Shown here one piece after another: positions 10,520-19,635 of a stretch of DNA of 64,000 nt. Under the pieces are notes generated by a model. That model did no database searches and was not told the DNA's origin. It worked only from the letters and a program-made list of their open reading frames with translations. Each line of letters begins with the position of its first letter. Within the stretch, counting starts at the first letter, position 1. This stretch comes from Alteromonas halophila (GTDB lineage: Bacteria; Pseudomonadota; Gammaproteobacteria; Enterobacterales; Alteromonadaceae), in the NCBI RefSeq assembly GCF_014651815.1, contig NZ_BMXP01000003.1:124001-188000 (forward strand), read 5' to 3'. The position numbers and the translations under genes are program-made.

Positions 10520-11374
10520 TCAGGCAACCATCGCTGCCTGCAGTTTTTTCATCGCGTTCTTTTCAATCTGACGAACCCGCTCAGCAGACACCTCATACTT
10601 ATCAGCCAGATCCTGCAGCGTGATCTTATTGTCTGCCAGCCAGCGCGTTTCAATAATATCCTGTGAACGCGCATCCAATGTCTTAATCGCCGAATACAAG
10701 CGCTTACTGGCGTTGCTGTCCCAGTCAGCATTAATCACATCGGTTTCGACATCAGTGCTTTTATCTTCTAAAAACTGAACCGGCGCAAAATTACCGTTTT
10801 CGTCATCATCTGCGCTTAAATCAAACGCCTGATCCTGACTACTCATGCGCGCTTCCATCTGCAGCACCTCTTTGGTACTGACACCCAGCTCATCAGCAAC
10901 TGTTTGCACTTCGGCGTGAGTAAACCAGCCAAGGCGTTTCTTCGCCTTACGCAGGTTAAAAAATAATTTGCGTTGCGCTTTGGTCGTTGCAACTTTCACG
11001 ATCCGCCAGTTTTTCAGTACGAATTCGTGGATCTCGGCTTTAATCCAATGCACAGCGAACGATACCAGGCGTACGCCAACCGTCGGGTCAAACCGCTTAA
11101 CGGCTTTCATCAGGCCAATATTACCTTCCTGAATCAAGTCAGCCTGTGGCAGACCGTAGCCCGAGTAGGATTTAGCAATGTGAACAACAAAACGCAGATG
11201 TGACATAACCAGTTTGCGCGCGGCACCCAGGTCCTCTTCGTCACGAAGCCGCTGTGCCAGGCTGCGCTCTTCCTCTGCGCTTAGCATGTCAATACTACTC
11301 ACAGCCTGCATGTAACCTTCAAGGCTACCGCTGTGAGGCACTGAAAGGGCCATTGATTGCATTTTTTCGCTCAT
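10520..11374 (-). CDS. rpoH: Heat-shock sigma factor RpoH (sigma-32)
   Basis: Directs RNA polymerase to chaperone and protease promoters. With ATG at 11374 (GAGGTG upstream, protein [16 protein letters not shown]) the product is 284 aa, the same as E. coli. Region 2 ([33 protein letters not shown]), the RpoH box ([10 protein letters not shown]) and region 4 helix-turn-helix ([19 protein letters not shown]) are all present. An upstream ATG at 11410 is judged too long. In E. coli ftsYEX-rpoH are adjacent; here two oppositely oriented EAL-HDOD genes separate them. Confidence 0.98.
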   Translation of the reverse strand: MSEKMQSMALSVPHSGSLEGYMQAVSSIDMLSAEEERSLAQRLRDEEDLGAARKLVMSHLRFVVHIAKSYSGYGLPQADLIQEGNIGLMKAVKRFDPTVGVRLVSFAVHWIKAEIHEFVLKNWRIVKVATTKAQRKLFFNLRKAKKRLGWFTHAEVQTVADELGVSTKEVLQMEARMSSQDQAFDLSADDDENGNFAPVQFLEDKSTDVETDVINADWDSNASKRLYSAIKTLDARSQDIIETRWLADNKITLQDLADKYEVSAERVRQIEKNAMKKLQAAMVA

Positions 11375-11465
11375 ATTCACCTCATTATTCATGGGTACGC
11401 ATGGTATCAAAATTGTGAGCTTTACGCGAGTTTCGCAATAGCGAACCCACCTACGCCAAACTGGG

Positions 11466-11493
11466 AATATAGTGTCTTCCCAGCAATTATCAA
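11466..11493 (-). promoter_or_regulatory. Candidate sigma-70 promoter of rpoH
   Basis: Reading the minus strand, TTGATA (11493-11488), a 16-nt spacer and TATATT (11471-11466) lie about 90 nt before the rpoH start. Good match to a housekeeping promoter; no start-site data. Confidence 0.55.
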
Positions 11494-11569
11494 GACCTGC
11501 TTAGCATAAAAAAGTTCATTTCAATTTAACGGCGATCCGTGTCACTATCCGTAATGCAAAGTGCAAGGA

Positions 11570-11723
11570 AAGATGCGGCTAAAAGCCTATTATATTAAAA
11601 CTGCTGGATGCAGCCAGACAGTTCGTCGTATGGCGACGCTACCGGGCAGGCTACCTGTGATGTAGTTACGCGCGACTGCCCCGTGCAGATTAGTGTTGCT
11701 AAAACTGATTGTGTGAGAAAGTT
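11570..11723 (+). promoter_or_regulatory. Structured leader of the first EAL-HDOD gene
   Basis: The stretch before the first EAL-HDOD gene holds several hairpins: GGCT-AAA-AGCC (around 11577-11588), CGTCG-TATGG-CGACG (around 11625-11639), and a longer GGGCAG/CTGCCC pairing (about 11645-11683) that encloses CTAC/GTAG. This is dense for a 150-nt leader and might be a cis-regulatory RNA. It does not match the c-di-GMP riboswitch (GEMM) core as I know it. Confidence 0.35.
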
Positions 11724-12953
11724 ATGTTTGCCTATGTAGCCCGGCAGCCAATATTTAATGCAGAACGGGAAGTCTATGCCTACGAACTGTTGTTTCGCAA
11801 TGGCGACAACAATTGCTTCCCTGATATCCCCCCCGATGAAGCCACATCAAAAATTTTGACATCAACGCACCTGAGCCTGGGAATAGAAGAAATTACCGGT
11901 GATAAGCCGGCGTTTATCAACTTTCACCGCGACACCCTGATGTACCGTTTTCCAACGTCTCTGGATGCCTCAAACGTCGTCATTGAAATCGTTGAAACTG
12001 TCGATATTGATGATGAGCTGGTCGGCGCCTGCAAGCATATCCGGGGCCTTGGCTACCCTATTGCGCTTGACGATTATGATTTAACCGGCCGCTGGGAGCC
12101 CTTTTTGCCGTTTACCAGTGTCATAAAGCTGGATATTACTGAAGTCGATCATGCAAAAATTGCCGATATAATCCCCGTTCTGAAGAAAAATAAGGTAAAG
12201 GTAGTTGTCGAAAAAATAGAGACCTACGATGAGTTCGCTAAGTTTAAAGCCATGGGCGCAGATTATTTTCAGGGCTACTTTCTGGCGAAACCGGAAATTG
12301 TCCGGCATCGTAAACTTGGCCCTTCGGGTCTCACGATGCTCGAATTAATCGCTGCCAGCGCGACGCCCAAACTCGACTTTGACAAAGTTAATGCAGTGAT
12401 TGAGCGCGATCCTGCGTTATCTTACCTGCTGCTGCGGTTCATCAATAACCCCTTGTATAACAAGCGTCATCAAATCACGTCGCTCAAGCATGCCCTGACC
12501 TACATGGGCGAAGTTGAAGTAAAAAAATTCATCGCCTTGCTGGCGCTGGCCAACCTCAGTGACGGCCAGCCCAACGAGTTATTACAGATGGCACTGGTAC
12601 GGGCTAAGTTCTGTGAACTGGTCTCTGTTTTACTTAAGGAACTGGAAAATCCGCCGACAGGGTTTCTCACTGGCCTGTTGTCTCTTATGGATGCCATGAT
12701 GCAGCAAAGCATGGACGAGCTTATGCAGAAAGTTCCCATTAGCGAACCCGTCAAGCAGGCGCTTCGTGGCGAACCAAATCTGTTACGGGACTGCCTGGAA
12801 GCTGTGCAGCACTTTGAATCGGCAAACTGGAAGGGCATAAAGCGGTTTGCGGTTAAGTATCAGATAAAACAAACCCAGCTACACAGCTTTTACAACGAGG
12901 CAATCAAATGGGGCCGCCAGATGAATAGCAGTACTGCAGCCAGACGCAGCTAG
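11724..12953 (+). CDS. EAL-HDOD signalling protein (first of tandem pair)
   Basis: 409-aa protein with an N-terminal EAL c-di-GMP phosphodiesterase-like domain (about 1-200) and a C-terminal HDOD domain (about 205-395). EAL-site residues are largely kept: E in YELLFR, N in INFHRD, E in VIEIVET, DD in LDDYD, K in IKLDI, VEKIE and FQGYF. The DDFGTG loop is altered to DDYDLTG. Activity is possible but uncertain. ATG at 11724 is chosen because it begins MFAYVARQP like its neighbour. It forms a tandem duplicate with the next gene and lies inside the usual ftsX-rpoH junction. Confidence 0.88.
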   Translation: MFAYVARQPIFNAEREVYAYELLFRNGDNNCFPDIPPDEATSKILTSTHLSLGIEEITGDKPAFINFHRDTLMYRFPTSLDASNVVIEIVETVDIDDELVGACKHIRGLGYPIALDDYDLTGRWEPFLPFTSVIKLDITEVDHAKIADIIPVLKKNKVKVVVEKIETYDEFAKFKAMGADYFQGYFLAKPEIVRHRKLGPSGLTMLELIAASATPKLDFDKVNAVIERDPALSYLLLRFINNPLYNKRHQITSLKHALTYMGEVEVKKFIALLALANLSDGQPNELLQMALVRAKFCELVSVLLKELENPPTGFLTGLLSLMDAMMQQSMDELMQKVPISEPVKQALRGEPNLLRDCLEAVQHFESANWKGIKRFAVKYQIKQTQLHSFYNEAIKWGRQMNSSTAARRS

Positions 12954-13243
12954 CAGCTAATAGCAGCGAAAAGCGGCAAAAAATTAAATCTGCCCGGACG
13001 GCATATGTGAGATGGCATAAACGTTAACCATAGGTTAAAGTGAGATTTTACAGATAACACTGCCGAGGTCAGTCGCCTGGCAGGTTACGTGGCCAGTATC
13101 GGCAAATCGCGCACTCTCCAGGAAAGGAACAGGGTCGCGGAACTGGACGCAGCGGGAGCGTAAAAGCCGGTTACGCCGCACGTCTGTATTTAATTTTTTG
13201 CGGCAGACACTGCCGCCGGTACTAACAGGGAACTTTACTGCCT
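12954..13243 (+). promoter_or_regulatory. 290-bp intergenic leader before the second EAL-HDOD gene
   Basis: No ORF is supported. It contains a GCGTAA-AAGCCGG-TTACGC hairpin (around 13159-13177) and a GGCAG..CTGCC pair just before the gene, so like its paralogue the gene has a structured leader. No promoter could be assigned with confidence. Confidence 0.3.
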
Positions 13244-14488
13244 ATGTTTGCGTTTATTGCTCGTGAGCCAATACTTGATCAGCAAAAAAATGTCTTCGCA
13301 TATGAACTTATCTTTCGAGACGGTAAAGGCGGCACGTTCCCAGAAGAGTTAGGCAGCCAGAAAGCACAGTATATCGCCGAGCACTTCCACCCGCTTGGGC
13401 TGGACGACATCAGCGGTGAAAAAACATCGTTTATTAATTTTTCCAGCGATACGCTTATCTCACGTTTCCCAACGACACTCAACCCGGACACAGTGGTTGT
13501 CGAACTGGCAGATAACCCCTTTAACCAGGCGGGTCTGCTCGAAGCATGCCAGCATATTAAGCAATTGGGGTTTAAGCTGGCCATTGATGATCCCATGATG
13601 CTCAGCAGCAAGCATGAAATATTTCCGCTTATAGATGTACTGAAAGTCGATGTATCAAAAGCCCGGTTTGAGCAAATTGAAAAAAATATTCCACGCTTTC
13701 TGGACTCCGAAGTCCGGCTTGTTGCAGAGCAGGTGAACACCTACGACGATTTTAATACCTGCAATACACTGGGCTTTGACCTGTTTCAGGGGTACTTTTT
13801 TGCCCAGCCCGAAGCGCGCATCATGCGCCAGCTTCCTGCATCTAAATTAAACCTGGTTGATCTGATGGGCGAAAGCGCAAGCAGCAACTTCGACCTGGAC
13901 CGCATTAACAGCATTATCGAGCGGGATGCGGCGCTCAGTTACCTGCTCCTGAAATTCATCAACAATCCGACCATAAATAAACGGCACAAAATAAACTCGT
14001 TGCGCCACGCACTGACCTACATGGGCGAGGTAGAGATTAAAAAGTTTATTGCGCTGTTGTCACTGGCTAATCTGGGTGATGATAAACCACTGGAACTGAT
14101 CCACATGTCGCTGGTGCGGGCAAAATTTTTCGATTTGCTGTCACAGGCAAGAAACGTCAGCACCAATCCGCCAATCGGCTTTTTGGTGGGACTGTTTTCA
14201 CTGCTTGATGCCTTGCTTGACCAGACCATGCCGGACGTTCTGAAGCAACTGCCGCTAAGCGACAATGTCAGTGATGCTCTGCTCGGTAAAACTGACGAGT
14301 TTAACTGTTACGTGTCACTGGTTCGCTCCTTTGAAGGGGCGCTATGGATGAATGTCATCAAGCAGTCGAAGAACCTGAATATAGATCAGAAGCAGTTGCA
14401 TGGCATGTACAATCAGGCCATCACCTGGGGCAATGGCGTCAGAAGTGCGATTTCATCGTACTTCCCACGGGCAGTGGCAAGAGCCTGA
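13244..14488 (+). CDS. EAL-HDOD signalling protein (second of tandem pair)
   Basis: 414-aa paralogue of the preceding gene with the same EAL then HDOD order. The HDOD half is strongly conserved between the two (ALTYMGEVE followed by KKFIALL, and LVRAKF), while the EAL half has drifted. Here the DDFGTG loop reads DDPMML and the second Glu of the ExVE motif is replaced by Asn (AEQVN). Loss of phosphodiesterase activity is therefore likely, leaving a binding or scaffolding role. It ends 14 bp from the convergent ftsX gene. Confidence 0.88.
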   Translation: MFAFIAREPILDQQKNVFAYELIFRDGKGGTFPEELGSQKAQYIAEHFHPLGLDDISGEKTSFINFSSDTLISRFPTTLNPDTVVVELADNPFNQAGLLEACQHIKQLGFKLAIDDPMMLSSKHEIFPLIDVLKVDVSKARFEQIEKNIPRFLDSEVRLVAEQVNTYDDFNTCNTLGFDLFQGYFFAQPEARIMRQLPASKLNLVDLMGESASSNFDLDRINSIIERDAALSYLLLKFINNPTINKRHKINSLRHALTYMGEVEIKKFIALLSLANLGDDKPLELIHMSLVRAKFFDLLSQARNVSTNPPIGFLVGLFSLLDALLDQTMPDVLKQLPLSDNVSDALLGKTDEFNCYVSLVRSFEGALWMNVIKQSKNLNIDQKQLHGMYNQAITWGNGVRSAISSYFPRAVARA

Positions 14489-14502
14489 TCCAGGGTAGGT
14501 GC

Positions 14503-15483
14503 TTATTTAGGCTCTATTTCCTTTACATGTCGCTGCACCGAAATCATCGAGCCGGCCAGGCCTAAGCCTACAGACAGTGCCAGCATCGTCAGCAGTGCAC
14601 TGCCGCTTAGCCCGGTGATGGCAAAGTCTTTTTGATATAAAGCGGCAAATGCCTGAATGCTGCTGTCCATCCACCAAAGAATCAGGATCACTGCCATCCA
14701 GGCGATCACACCACCCAGTAATCCGTACCAGAAGCCCGTGTACAGAAACGGCCGGTGAATAAACGCATCCGTCGCGCCGACCAGTTTCATAATAATTATC
14801 TCGTCCCGCTTATTGAGGATGTTCAGGCGAATGGTGTTACCAATAATCAGTACCACAGCAATAAACAATAAACCGCCGATCAGTGTCACCAGGTCGCGAA
14901 CAATATCCAGTACCGCATACAGCCGCTCCAGCCATTCAATATCCAGCTTGCCAATATCTACTTCGCGCTGTTGCTTGAGCTTTTGCAGTAACGATTCAGC
15001 CGCTTTCGGTCCGGCAAACTTTTCAGTGGGTCTCACCAGGATCACATCTGGCAACGGATTCGACTCGAGGTACGCAATTGCGTCGCCCAGTCCCGACAGG
15101 TGCTGAAATTCTTTGAGGGCATCATCAGCGGGCACATAGGTCAGGCTGTCAATCTCCGACCAGGTGGAAAGCCGGGTCAGTAGCTGTTGTGCAGATGCTG
15201 GCGATGTATCGGTTTTCAGAAACAGTGAGATTTCCGATGCCTGTTCCCACCCGGCACTGATTTTTTCGGTATTTTTCACCATGATGTAGAGGGTGCTCGG
15301 CAGGGTGATGCTTAACCCCAGTACGCCAATCGTCATGATTGACGCGGCCGGCTGCCGCCACAGTTCACCGAGGCTGTGCAGCGCCTGACGTACATGGCTG
15401 ACTAATACCATGACGAGGGTTTGTAGCAGGCTGATATTGGTATCACTGGCGCCACTGCGGCGGCCTTTAAACAAAATACTCAT
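14503..15483 (-). CDS. ftsX: Cell division protein FtsX
   Basis: Membrane subunit of the FtsEX ABC complex that activates septal peptidoglycan hydrolases through EnvC-type factors. The 326-aa protein has a first membrane helix near residues 48-70 (SIMTIGVLGLSITLP), a periplasmic domain (about 75-195), then three membrane helices ending near 315, as in FtsX. Its ATG overlaps the ftsE stop by 1 nt (TGATG), so FtsE and FtsX are translationally coupled. Confidence 0.97.
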   Translation of the reverse strand: MSILFKGRRSGASDTNISLLQTLVMVLVSHVRQALHSLGELWRQPAASIMTIGVLGLSITLPSTLYIMVKNTEKISAGWEQASEISLFLKTDTSPASAQQLLTRLSTWSEIDSLTYVPADDALKEFQHLSGLGDAIAYLESNPLPDVILVRPTEKFAGPKAAESLLQKLKQQREVDIGKLDIEWLERLYAVLDIVRDLVTLIGGLLFIAVVLIIGNTIRLNILNKRDEIIIMKLVGATDAFIHRPFLYTGFWYGLLGGVIAWMAVILILWWMDSSIQAFAALYQKDFAITGLSGSALLTMLALSVGLGLAGSMISVQRHVKEIEPK

Positions 15484-16169
15484 CAGTCTGCCTCCAGGTC
15501 GCTGTCCGTCAGACCATCGGTGATCATTTTTCCCTGCTTCAGGGTCAGGGTACGATAGCGCATACGGGCAATCAGCCCCAGATCGTGGGTAGCAATAAAC
15601 ACGGATACCCCCGCCTGATTAAAATCCTCAAACAGACGTACTATTTCCATCGACAGCTTGGGATCGAGGTTACCGGTTGGCTCATCTGCCAATAGCAACG
15701 GCGGCTTATTGACGACGGCTCTGGCAATCCCTACCCGTTGCTGTTCACCGCCTGACAGAGTAATCGGCAGGCTGCGGCTTTTGTCACTTAAGCCCACCAT
15801 TTCCAGTGCCGCTTCAACGCGCTTGGTGGTTTCTTTACGGGTATAGCCCTCGATAATTAGCGGCAGCGCAACGTTATCAAACACACTTTTGTCCATCAGT
15901 AGCTGATGGCTTTGGAAGATCATGCCGATATCACGACGAATAAAGGCGATATCACGGCGACGAATCGTGTTCAGATCATGGCCATTGATTAGTACCCGCC
16001 CTACCGTAGGCCTTTCCATTATACTAATCAGTTTTAGCAGCGTACTTTTACCAGCACCTGAGTGACCGGTGAGAAACGCCATTTCCCCTTTTTCGATATG
16101 AAAATCGACTTTACTAAGCGCCCGCTGGCCGCCCGGATAGGTCTTGCTTACCTGCTCAAACTTTATCAT
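15483..16169 (-). CDS. ftsE: Cell division ATP-binding protein FtsE
   Basis: ATPase of FtsEX. The 228-aa protein carries Walker A GHSGAGKST (near 35-43), the Q-loop, the signature LSGGEQQRVGIARA, Walker B LLLADEPTGNLD and the H-loop HD. It is encoded between ftsY and ftsX in the conserved ftsY-ftsE-ftsX operon, 44 bp after ftsY. Confidence 0.98.
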   Translation of the reverse strand: MIKFEQVSKTYPGGQRALSKVDFHIEKGEMAFLTGHSGAGKSTLLKLISIMERPTVGRVLINGHDLNTIRRRDIAFIRRDIGMIFQSHQLLMDKSVFDNVALPLIIEGYTRKETTKRVEAALEMVGLSDKSRSLPITLSGGEQQRVGIARAVVNKPPLLLADEPTGNLDPKLSMEIVRLFEDFNQAGVSVFIATHDLGLIARMRYRTLTLKQGKMITDGLTDSDLEAD

Positions 16170-16213
16170 GCTCTGGTCCTGCCCGGCACATCCCGACCCT
16201 CGCCGTGCCTGCC

Positions 16214-17731
16214 TTATGAGTTCTCTGCCGCCTGCTCAACTTCGCTGAACAGGGCATCAATAAATTCCTTACTGTCGAAGGTGCGAAGGTCATCAATACT
16301 TTCTCCCACACCGATGTAACGAATAGGTATACCAAACTGATCGGCAATAGAGAAGATCACCCCGCCTTTTGCGGTGCCATCCAGTTTGGTCAGTGTAATG
16401 CCCGATAAACCAACCGCTTCATTGAACAGCTTCGCCTGACTTACGGCATTCTGACCGGTACCGGCATCCAGTGTCAGCATGACTTCGTGGGGCGCATCAG
16501 GGTTAAGTTTCTTCATCACCCGCACCACTTTTTTCAGTTCTTCCATCAGATTATTTTTGTTTTGCAGCCGGCCAGCAGTGTCGGCAATAAGTACATCCAT
16601 CTTACGTGCTTTCGCCGCTTCCAGCGCATCGTACAGCACAGACGCGCTGTCAGAGCCGGTAGGCTGGGCAATCACCGGAATGGCATTGCGCTCCCCCCAT
16701 ACCTGCAGTTGCTCCACTGCAGCGGCCCGGAAGGTATCACCGGCTGCCAGCATGACTTTCTGACCCTGTTGCTGGAACTGTTTCGCCAGCTTGCCGATGG
16801 TGGTGGTTTTGCCTACCCCATTAACCCCAACCATTAAGATAACAAACGGACCATTGGCGGGATCGTGCTTCTCCATCGCGGTGGTCAGGGGCATCTCAAC
16901 ATTTTCGAGCATAGTGTGCATCTGTGACTTAAGAATGCCCAGCAACGCTTCTGCATCTTTAAGGTCACGCCGTGACGCGCTTTCGGTTAGCTTGTTAATG
17001 ATGGTCTGGGTGGTGTCCATGCCCACATCGGCCACCAGCAGCTGGGTTTCCAGCTCTTCGTACAGATCATCGTCAATAGTTTTGCCTTTAAACAGGCTGA
17101 CAAAGCCACTGCCTAAGTTACTACGTGTGCGTGATAACCCGGCCTTCAGGCGGCTGAATAATGACGATTTTTTCTTTTCTTTGGGCTGCTCAGGCGACGC
17201 CGTTTGTGCGACTTGCTGCTCGTCTGGCGCTGGCTTGGCGGCAAACTGATCAGACACATCCGGCTCGGAGATGTCTTCCGGTGTCTGAGCTGGCGCGGAC
17301 GCGCTTTCCCGGGCATCGGTTACTGGCGCAGTTTGTTCAGACTGAACGTCAGGCTCGGCTTCGGCTTCGGCTTCGGCTTCGGCTTCGGCTTCGGCTTCGG
17401 CTTCGGCTTCGGCTTCGGCTTCGGCTTCGGCTTCGGCTTCGGCTTCGGCTTCGGCTTCGGCTTCGGCTTCGGCAGCAGTGTGTACGGGTGATTCCGGCGT
17501 TACCACCTCACGCTGCAAATTGTCCTGCTCATGGCTGTCTGTATTGCCCTGCTCATGGCTGTCTTGCTTTTCGGCCTCCTTGTCAGATTGCCGGGCAGCA
17601 ACCTCCTGCTCACCCTCCTTTTCAGGTGTATCGGTGACCTGCTCTTCAGGTTTGTCAGCGTGTTTTTTATCTTCGGTTTTGGCCTTATCGGCCTGCTTGT
17701 TCTTACTGAACCAGCCAAAAAGTTTCGACAT
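16214..17731 (-). CDS. ftsY: Signal recognition particle receptor FtsY
   Basis: SRP receptor GTPase that delivers membrane-protein ribosomes to the translocon. The NG domain (about 190-505) has G-motifs GVNGVGKTTTIGKLA, DTAGR and TKLDGTAKGG. The N-terminal A domain (1-185) is strongly acidic and contains a long run of Glu-Ala dipeptides encoded by a perfect 6-bp tandem repeat. Acidic A domains are normal in FtsY and vary in length, but so regular a repeat is unusual. First gene of ftsY-ftsE-ftsX, divergent from rsmD. 505 aa versus 497 in E. coli. Confidence 0.97.
   Translation of the reverse strand: MSKLFGWFSKNKQADKAKTEDKKHADKPEEQVTDTPEKEGEQEVAARQSDKEAEKQDSHEQGNTDSHEQDNLQREVVTPESPVHTAAEAEAEAEAEAEAEAEAEAEAEAEAEAEAEAEAEAEAEAEPDVQSEQTAPVTDARESASAPAQTPEDISEPDVSDQFAAKPAPDEQQVAQTASPEQPKEKKKSSLFSRLKAGLSRTRSNLGSGFVSLFKGKTIDDDLYEELETQLLVADVGMDTTQTIINKLTESASRRDLKDAEALLGILKSQMHTMLENVEMPLTTAMEKHDPANGPFVILMVGVNGVGKTTTIGKLAKQFQQQGQKVMLAAGDTFRAAAVEQLQVWGERNAIPVIAQPTGSDSASVLYDALEAAKARKMDVLIADTAGRLQNKNNLMEELKKVVRVMKKLNPDAPHEVMLTLDAGTGQNAVSQAKLFNEAVGLSGITLTKLDGTAKGGVIFSIADQFGIPIRYIGVGESIDDLRTFDSKEFIDALFSEVEQAAENS
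17357..17470. repeat. Perfect 6-bp tandem repeat (19 copies) in ftsY
   Basis: Nineteen uninterrupted copies of GGCTTC (GAAGCC on the coding strand) encode alternating Glu-Ala in the FtsY acidic domain. Since the unit is 6 bp, slippage changes length two residues at a time without frameshift. Confidence 0.97.
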
Positions 17732-17818
17732 GGAGGGGACAAATCCTTATAAATTCTACGCAAATTCGGCTAAACTGGCCGGCTATTGTAAGCACCCATA
17801 GTAGCATTGTCAGCCTTA

Positions 17819-18427
17819 ATGAAGCGAGTATCTCACAAGCGCAATACAAAGCGGCGCAACGCAACCTCTGACAGAGGCGGCGTGGTTCGGGTTATCGCTG
17901 GTCAGTGGCGTGGCAGACGTCTGCCGGTGAGGGATGCCGAAGGCCTTCGCCCCACCACCGATCGCAACAAAGAAACCCTGTTTAACTGGCTAATGCAAAG
18001 CATTACCGACGCGCATTGCCTGGATATGTTTGCCGGCTCCGGCGCACTGGGTATCGAAGCCTTATCCCGGTATGCGGCATCCTGTTTGTTTCTGGAGCTG
18101 GATAGCGCCAATGCGCAACAACTAAGCAGCAATCTGAAAACACTCAGAGCGTCAGGTGAGGTCCGTCAGGGTGACGCCCTTGCTCTTGTCTCTGCGATGA
18201 CAACGCGCACTTTTGATGTGGTGTTTATTGACCCGCCGTTTGGCAAAAATCTGGTGCAGCCCGCGCTCGACGCCCTGTTTGAATCATCATGCCTTTCATC
18301 GAACAGTCTGATTTACGTTGAGCAGGAAACCCAGACTGCCGAGCCCCGGCTTCCTGATGGCTGGCACTGGCAGCGCCAAAAAGTCACAGGCTCGCTTCGC
18401 TATGGTTTAATCGCCTGCGAGTCATAG
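17819..18427 (+). CDS. rsmD: 16S rRNA (guanine966-N2)-methyltransferase RsmD
   Basis: Methylates G966 of 16S rRNA using SAM. The roughly 202-aa protein shows VRVIAGQWRGRRLPV near the N-terminus, the SAM motif DMFAGSGALGIEAL and the catalytic FIDPPF. ATG 17819 is preferred over TTG 17807; neither has a clear ribosome-binding site. Divergent from ftsY, the usual arrangement. Confidence 0.95.
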   Translation: MKRVSHKRNTKRRNATSDRGGVVRVIAGQWRGRRLPVRDAEGLRPTTDRNKETLFNWLMQSITDAHCLDMFAGSGALGIEALSRYAASCLFLELDSANAQQLSSNLKTLRASGEVRQGDALALVSAMTTRTFDVVFIDPPFGKNLVQPALDALFESSCLSSNSLIYVEQETQTAEPRLPDGWHWQRQKVTGSLRYGLIACES

Positions 18428-18445
18428 CCCTGTAACAACGCCGCT

Positions 18446-19033
18446 TTAGTCATCGTTAAGCGCTAGCCCGATATTAGAAATACCGGCTTCCAGGGCGATG
18501 TGTCTGGCATTGGCGATGACTTTGGCCCGCGCGGCATCACGCTCAAGCTCATCCAGCAATGCCTGCTGAACCTCAACTTCAAACTCCATCAGTGGATGAT
18601 GTTTAACGCTGGCGTCATCGGCTTCTCCATTGGCCAGCAAATACGCTTCCACACTGCCCTGCGAGAGCTTACTGGTGACCACGGCGCCTTGCGTGTCCTC
18701 GCCGGTGATAAGATTAATGGTCGCCGCCAGTGCAATTGCCGCATCAATGGCCGGATACACGCCATAGTTGTCAAAATCGGCGGTATCCGGCGTAGCCGTT
18801 TCCACCTTTTCCAGTTGTACCGCAAAATTAATCTTACTTTTAGGGGCGGATACCGATTCCCAGATTAAATCCAGACACGTTCGGCAGGCCTTGCCATCGT
18901 CGAAGCCGGTCAGCTCGCAAAACAGCAGGTAGTTAGGCAGCATCCGCTCCAGCAATGCGGCGCTGAATGTCACGGCCCGCCAGTCTTTAAGTGCCCTGAC
19001 CCGGGCAAACGTATTGAGTTTGTTATTGCTCAT
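18446..19033 (-). CDS. yjaG: DUF416 family protein (YjaG-like)
   Basis: 195-aa cytoplasmic protein of the DUF416/YjaG family (E. coli YjaG 196 aa). No catalytic motif is recognisable; conserved acidic stretches such as WESVSAPKSKINF and DFDNYGVYPAIDAA are typical. Function unknown. Its start overlaps the stop of the upstream MarC-family gene by 4 nt (ATGA), so the two are cotranslated. Confidence 0.88.
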   Translation of the reverse strand: MSNNKLNTFARVRALKDWRAVTFSAALLERMLPNYLLFCELTGFDDGKACRTCLDLIWESVSAPKSKINFAVQLEKVETATPDTADFDNYGVYPAIDAAIALAATINLITGEDTQGAVVTSKLSQGSVEAYLLANGEADDASVKHHPLMEFEVEVQQALLDELERDAARAKVIANARHIALEAGISNIGLALNDD

Positions 19034-19635
19034 TGTGCAGCCTCTGCAGCGTGTAGAAAATATTGCGTCGCGCCGTCCAGCAGCATCTGAATAGAAATCA
19101 TCACCAGGATCATGCCCATCAGACGTTCCATAGCGATGAGCCCGCGTTCACCCAGCAGGCGATGAAACAGATTTGAAAACATCAGGATCACGGCACTGAT
19201 TAACCATGCCACCCCCAGCGCCAGCGACCAGTCTGTCATGCGGTCAGGGTTTTGGTTTGCCAGCAGGATCAGCGCCGCCAGCGTTGACGGCCCCGCGATC
19301 ATCGGTATCGCCAGAGGCACCAGAAACGGCTCTTCGCCTACCGCAAGGCCACTGACACTGCCCGACTGCGGAAAAATCATACGCAGCGCGATCAGAAACA
19401 GAATGATACCGCCGGCTATACTCACGGTTTCCTGCTCAACATTCAGAAAATCCAGTACCGACTGCCCGCTGAACAAAAAGGTGAACAGAATTGCCAGCGC
19501 AAACAACAGCTCGCGCAGCAAAATAATTTGCCGCCGCTTAGGCTCAATGGATTTGAGCACCGACATAAAGACCGGCAAGTTGCCCAGCGGATCCATAATT
19601 AAAAACAGCATCACCGCTGCTGACCAGGTATCCAT
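19030..19635 (-). CDS. MarC family integral membrane protein (YhgN-like)
   Basis: 201-aa protein with six predicted membrane helices and the MarC hallmarks FLIMDPLGNLPVF near the N-terminus and PLAIPMIAGPSTLA in the middle. MarC proteins were once linked to multiple antibiotic resistance, but that link was withdrawn; the function is unknown. E. coli YhgN is the closest relative I recognise. Coupled to yjaG. Confidence 0.88.
   Translation of the reverse strand: MDTWSAAVMLFLIMDPLGNLPVFMSVLKSIEPKRRQIILLRELLFALAILFTFLFSGQSVLDFLNVEQETVSIAGGIILFLIALRMIFPQSGSVSGLAVGEEPFLVPLAIPMIAGPSTLAALILLANQNPDRMTDWSLALGVAWLISAVILMFSNLFHRLLGERGLIAMERLMGMILVMISIQMLLDGATQYFLHAAEAAQ

Noticed and set aside
11640-11690. 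c-di-GMP-I riboswitch before the EAL-HDOD gene
   Set aside because: Hairpins are present, but the conserved core (GGGACGCAAAGCC-type segments) could not be matched.
12081-12308. Minus-strand ORF inside the first EAL-HDOD gene
   Set aside because: Antisense shadow of a conserved coding region.
17161-17637. Plus-strand ORFs rich in Leu-Arg or Phe-Gly across the ftsY repeat
   Set aside because: Antisense shadow of the GGCTTC repeat; ftsY is certain on the other strand.
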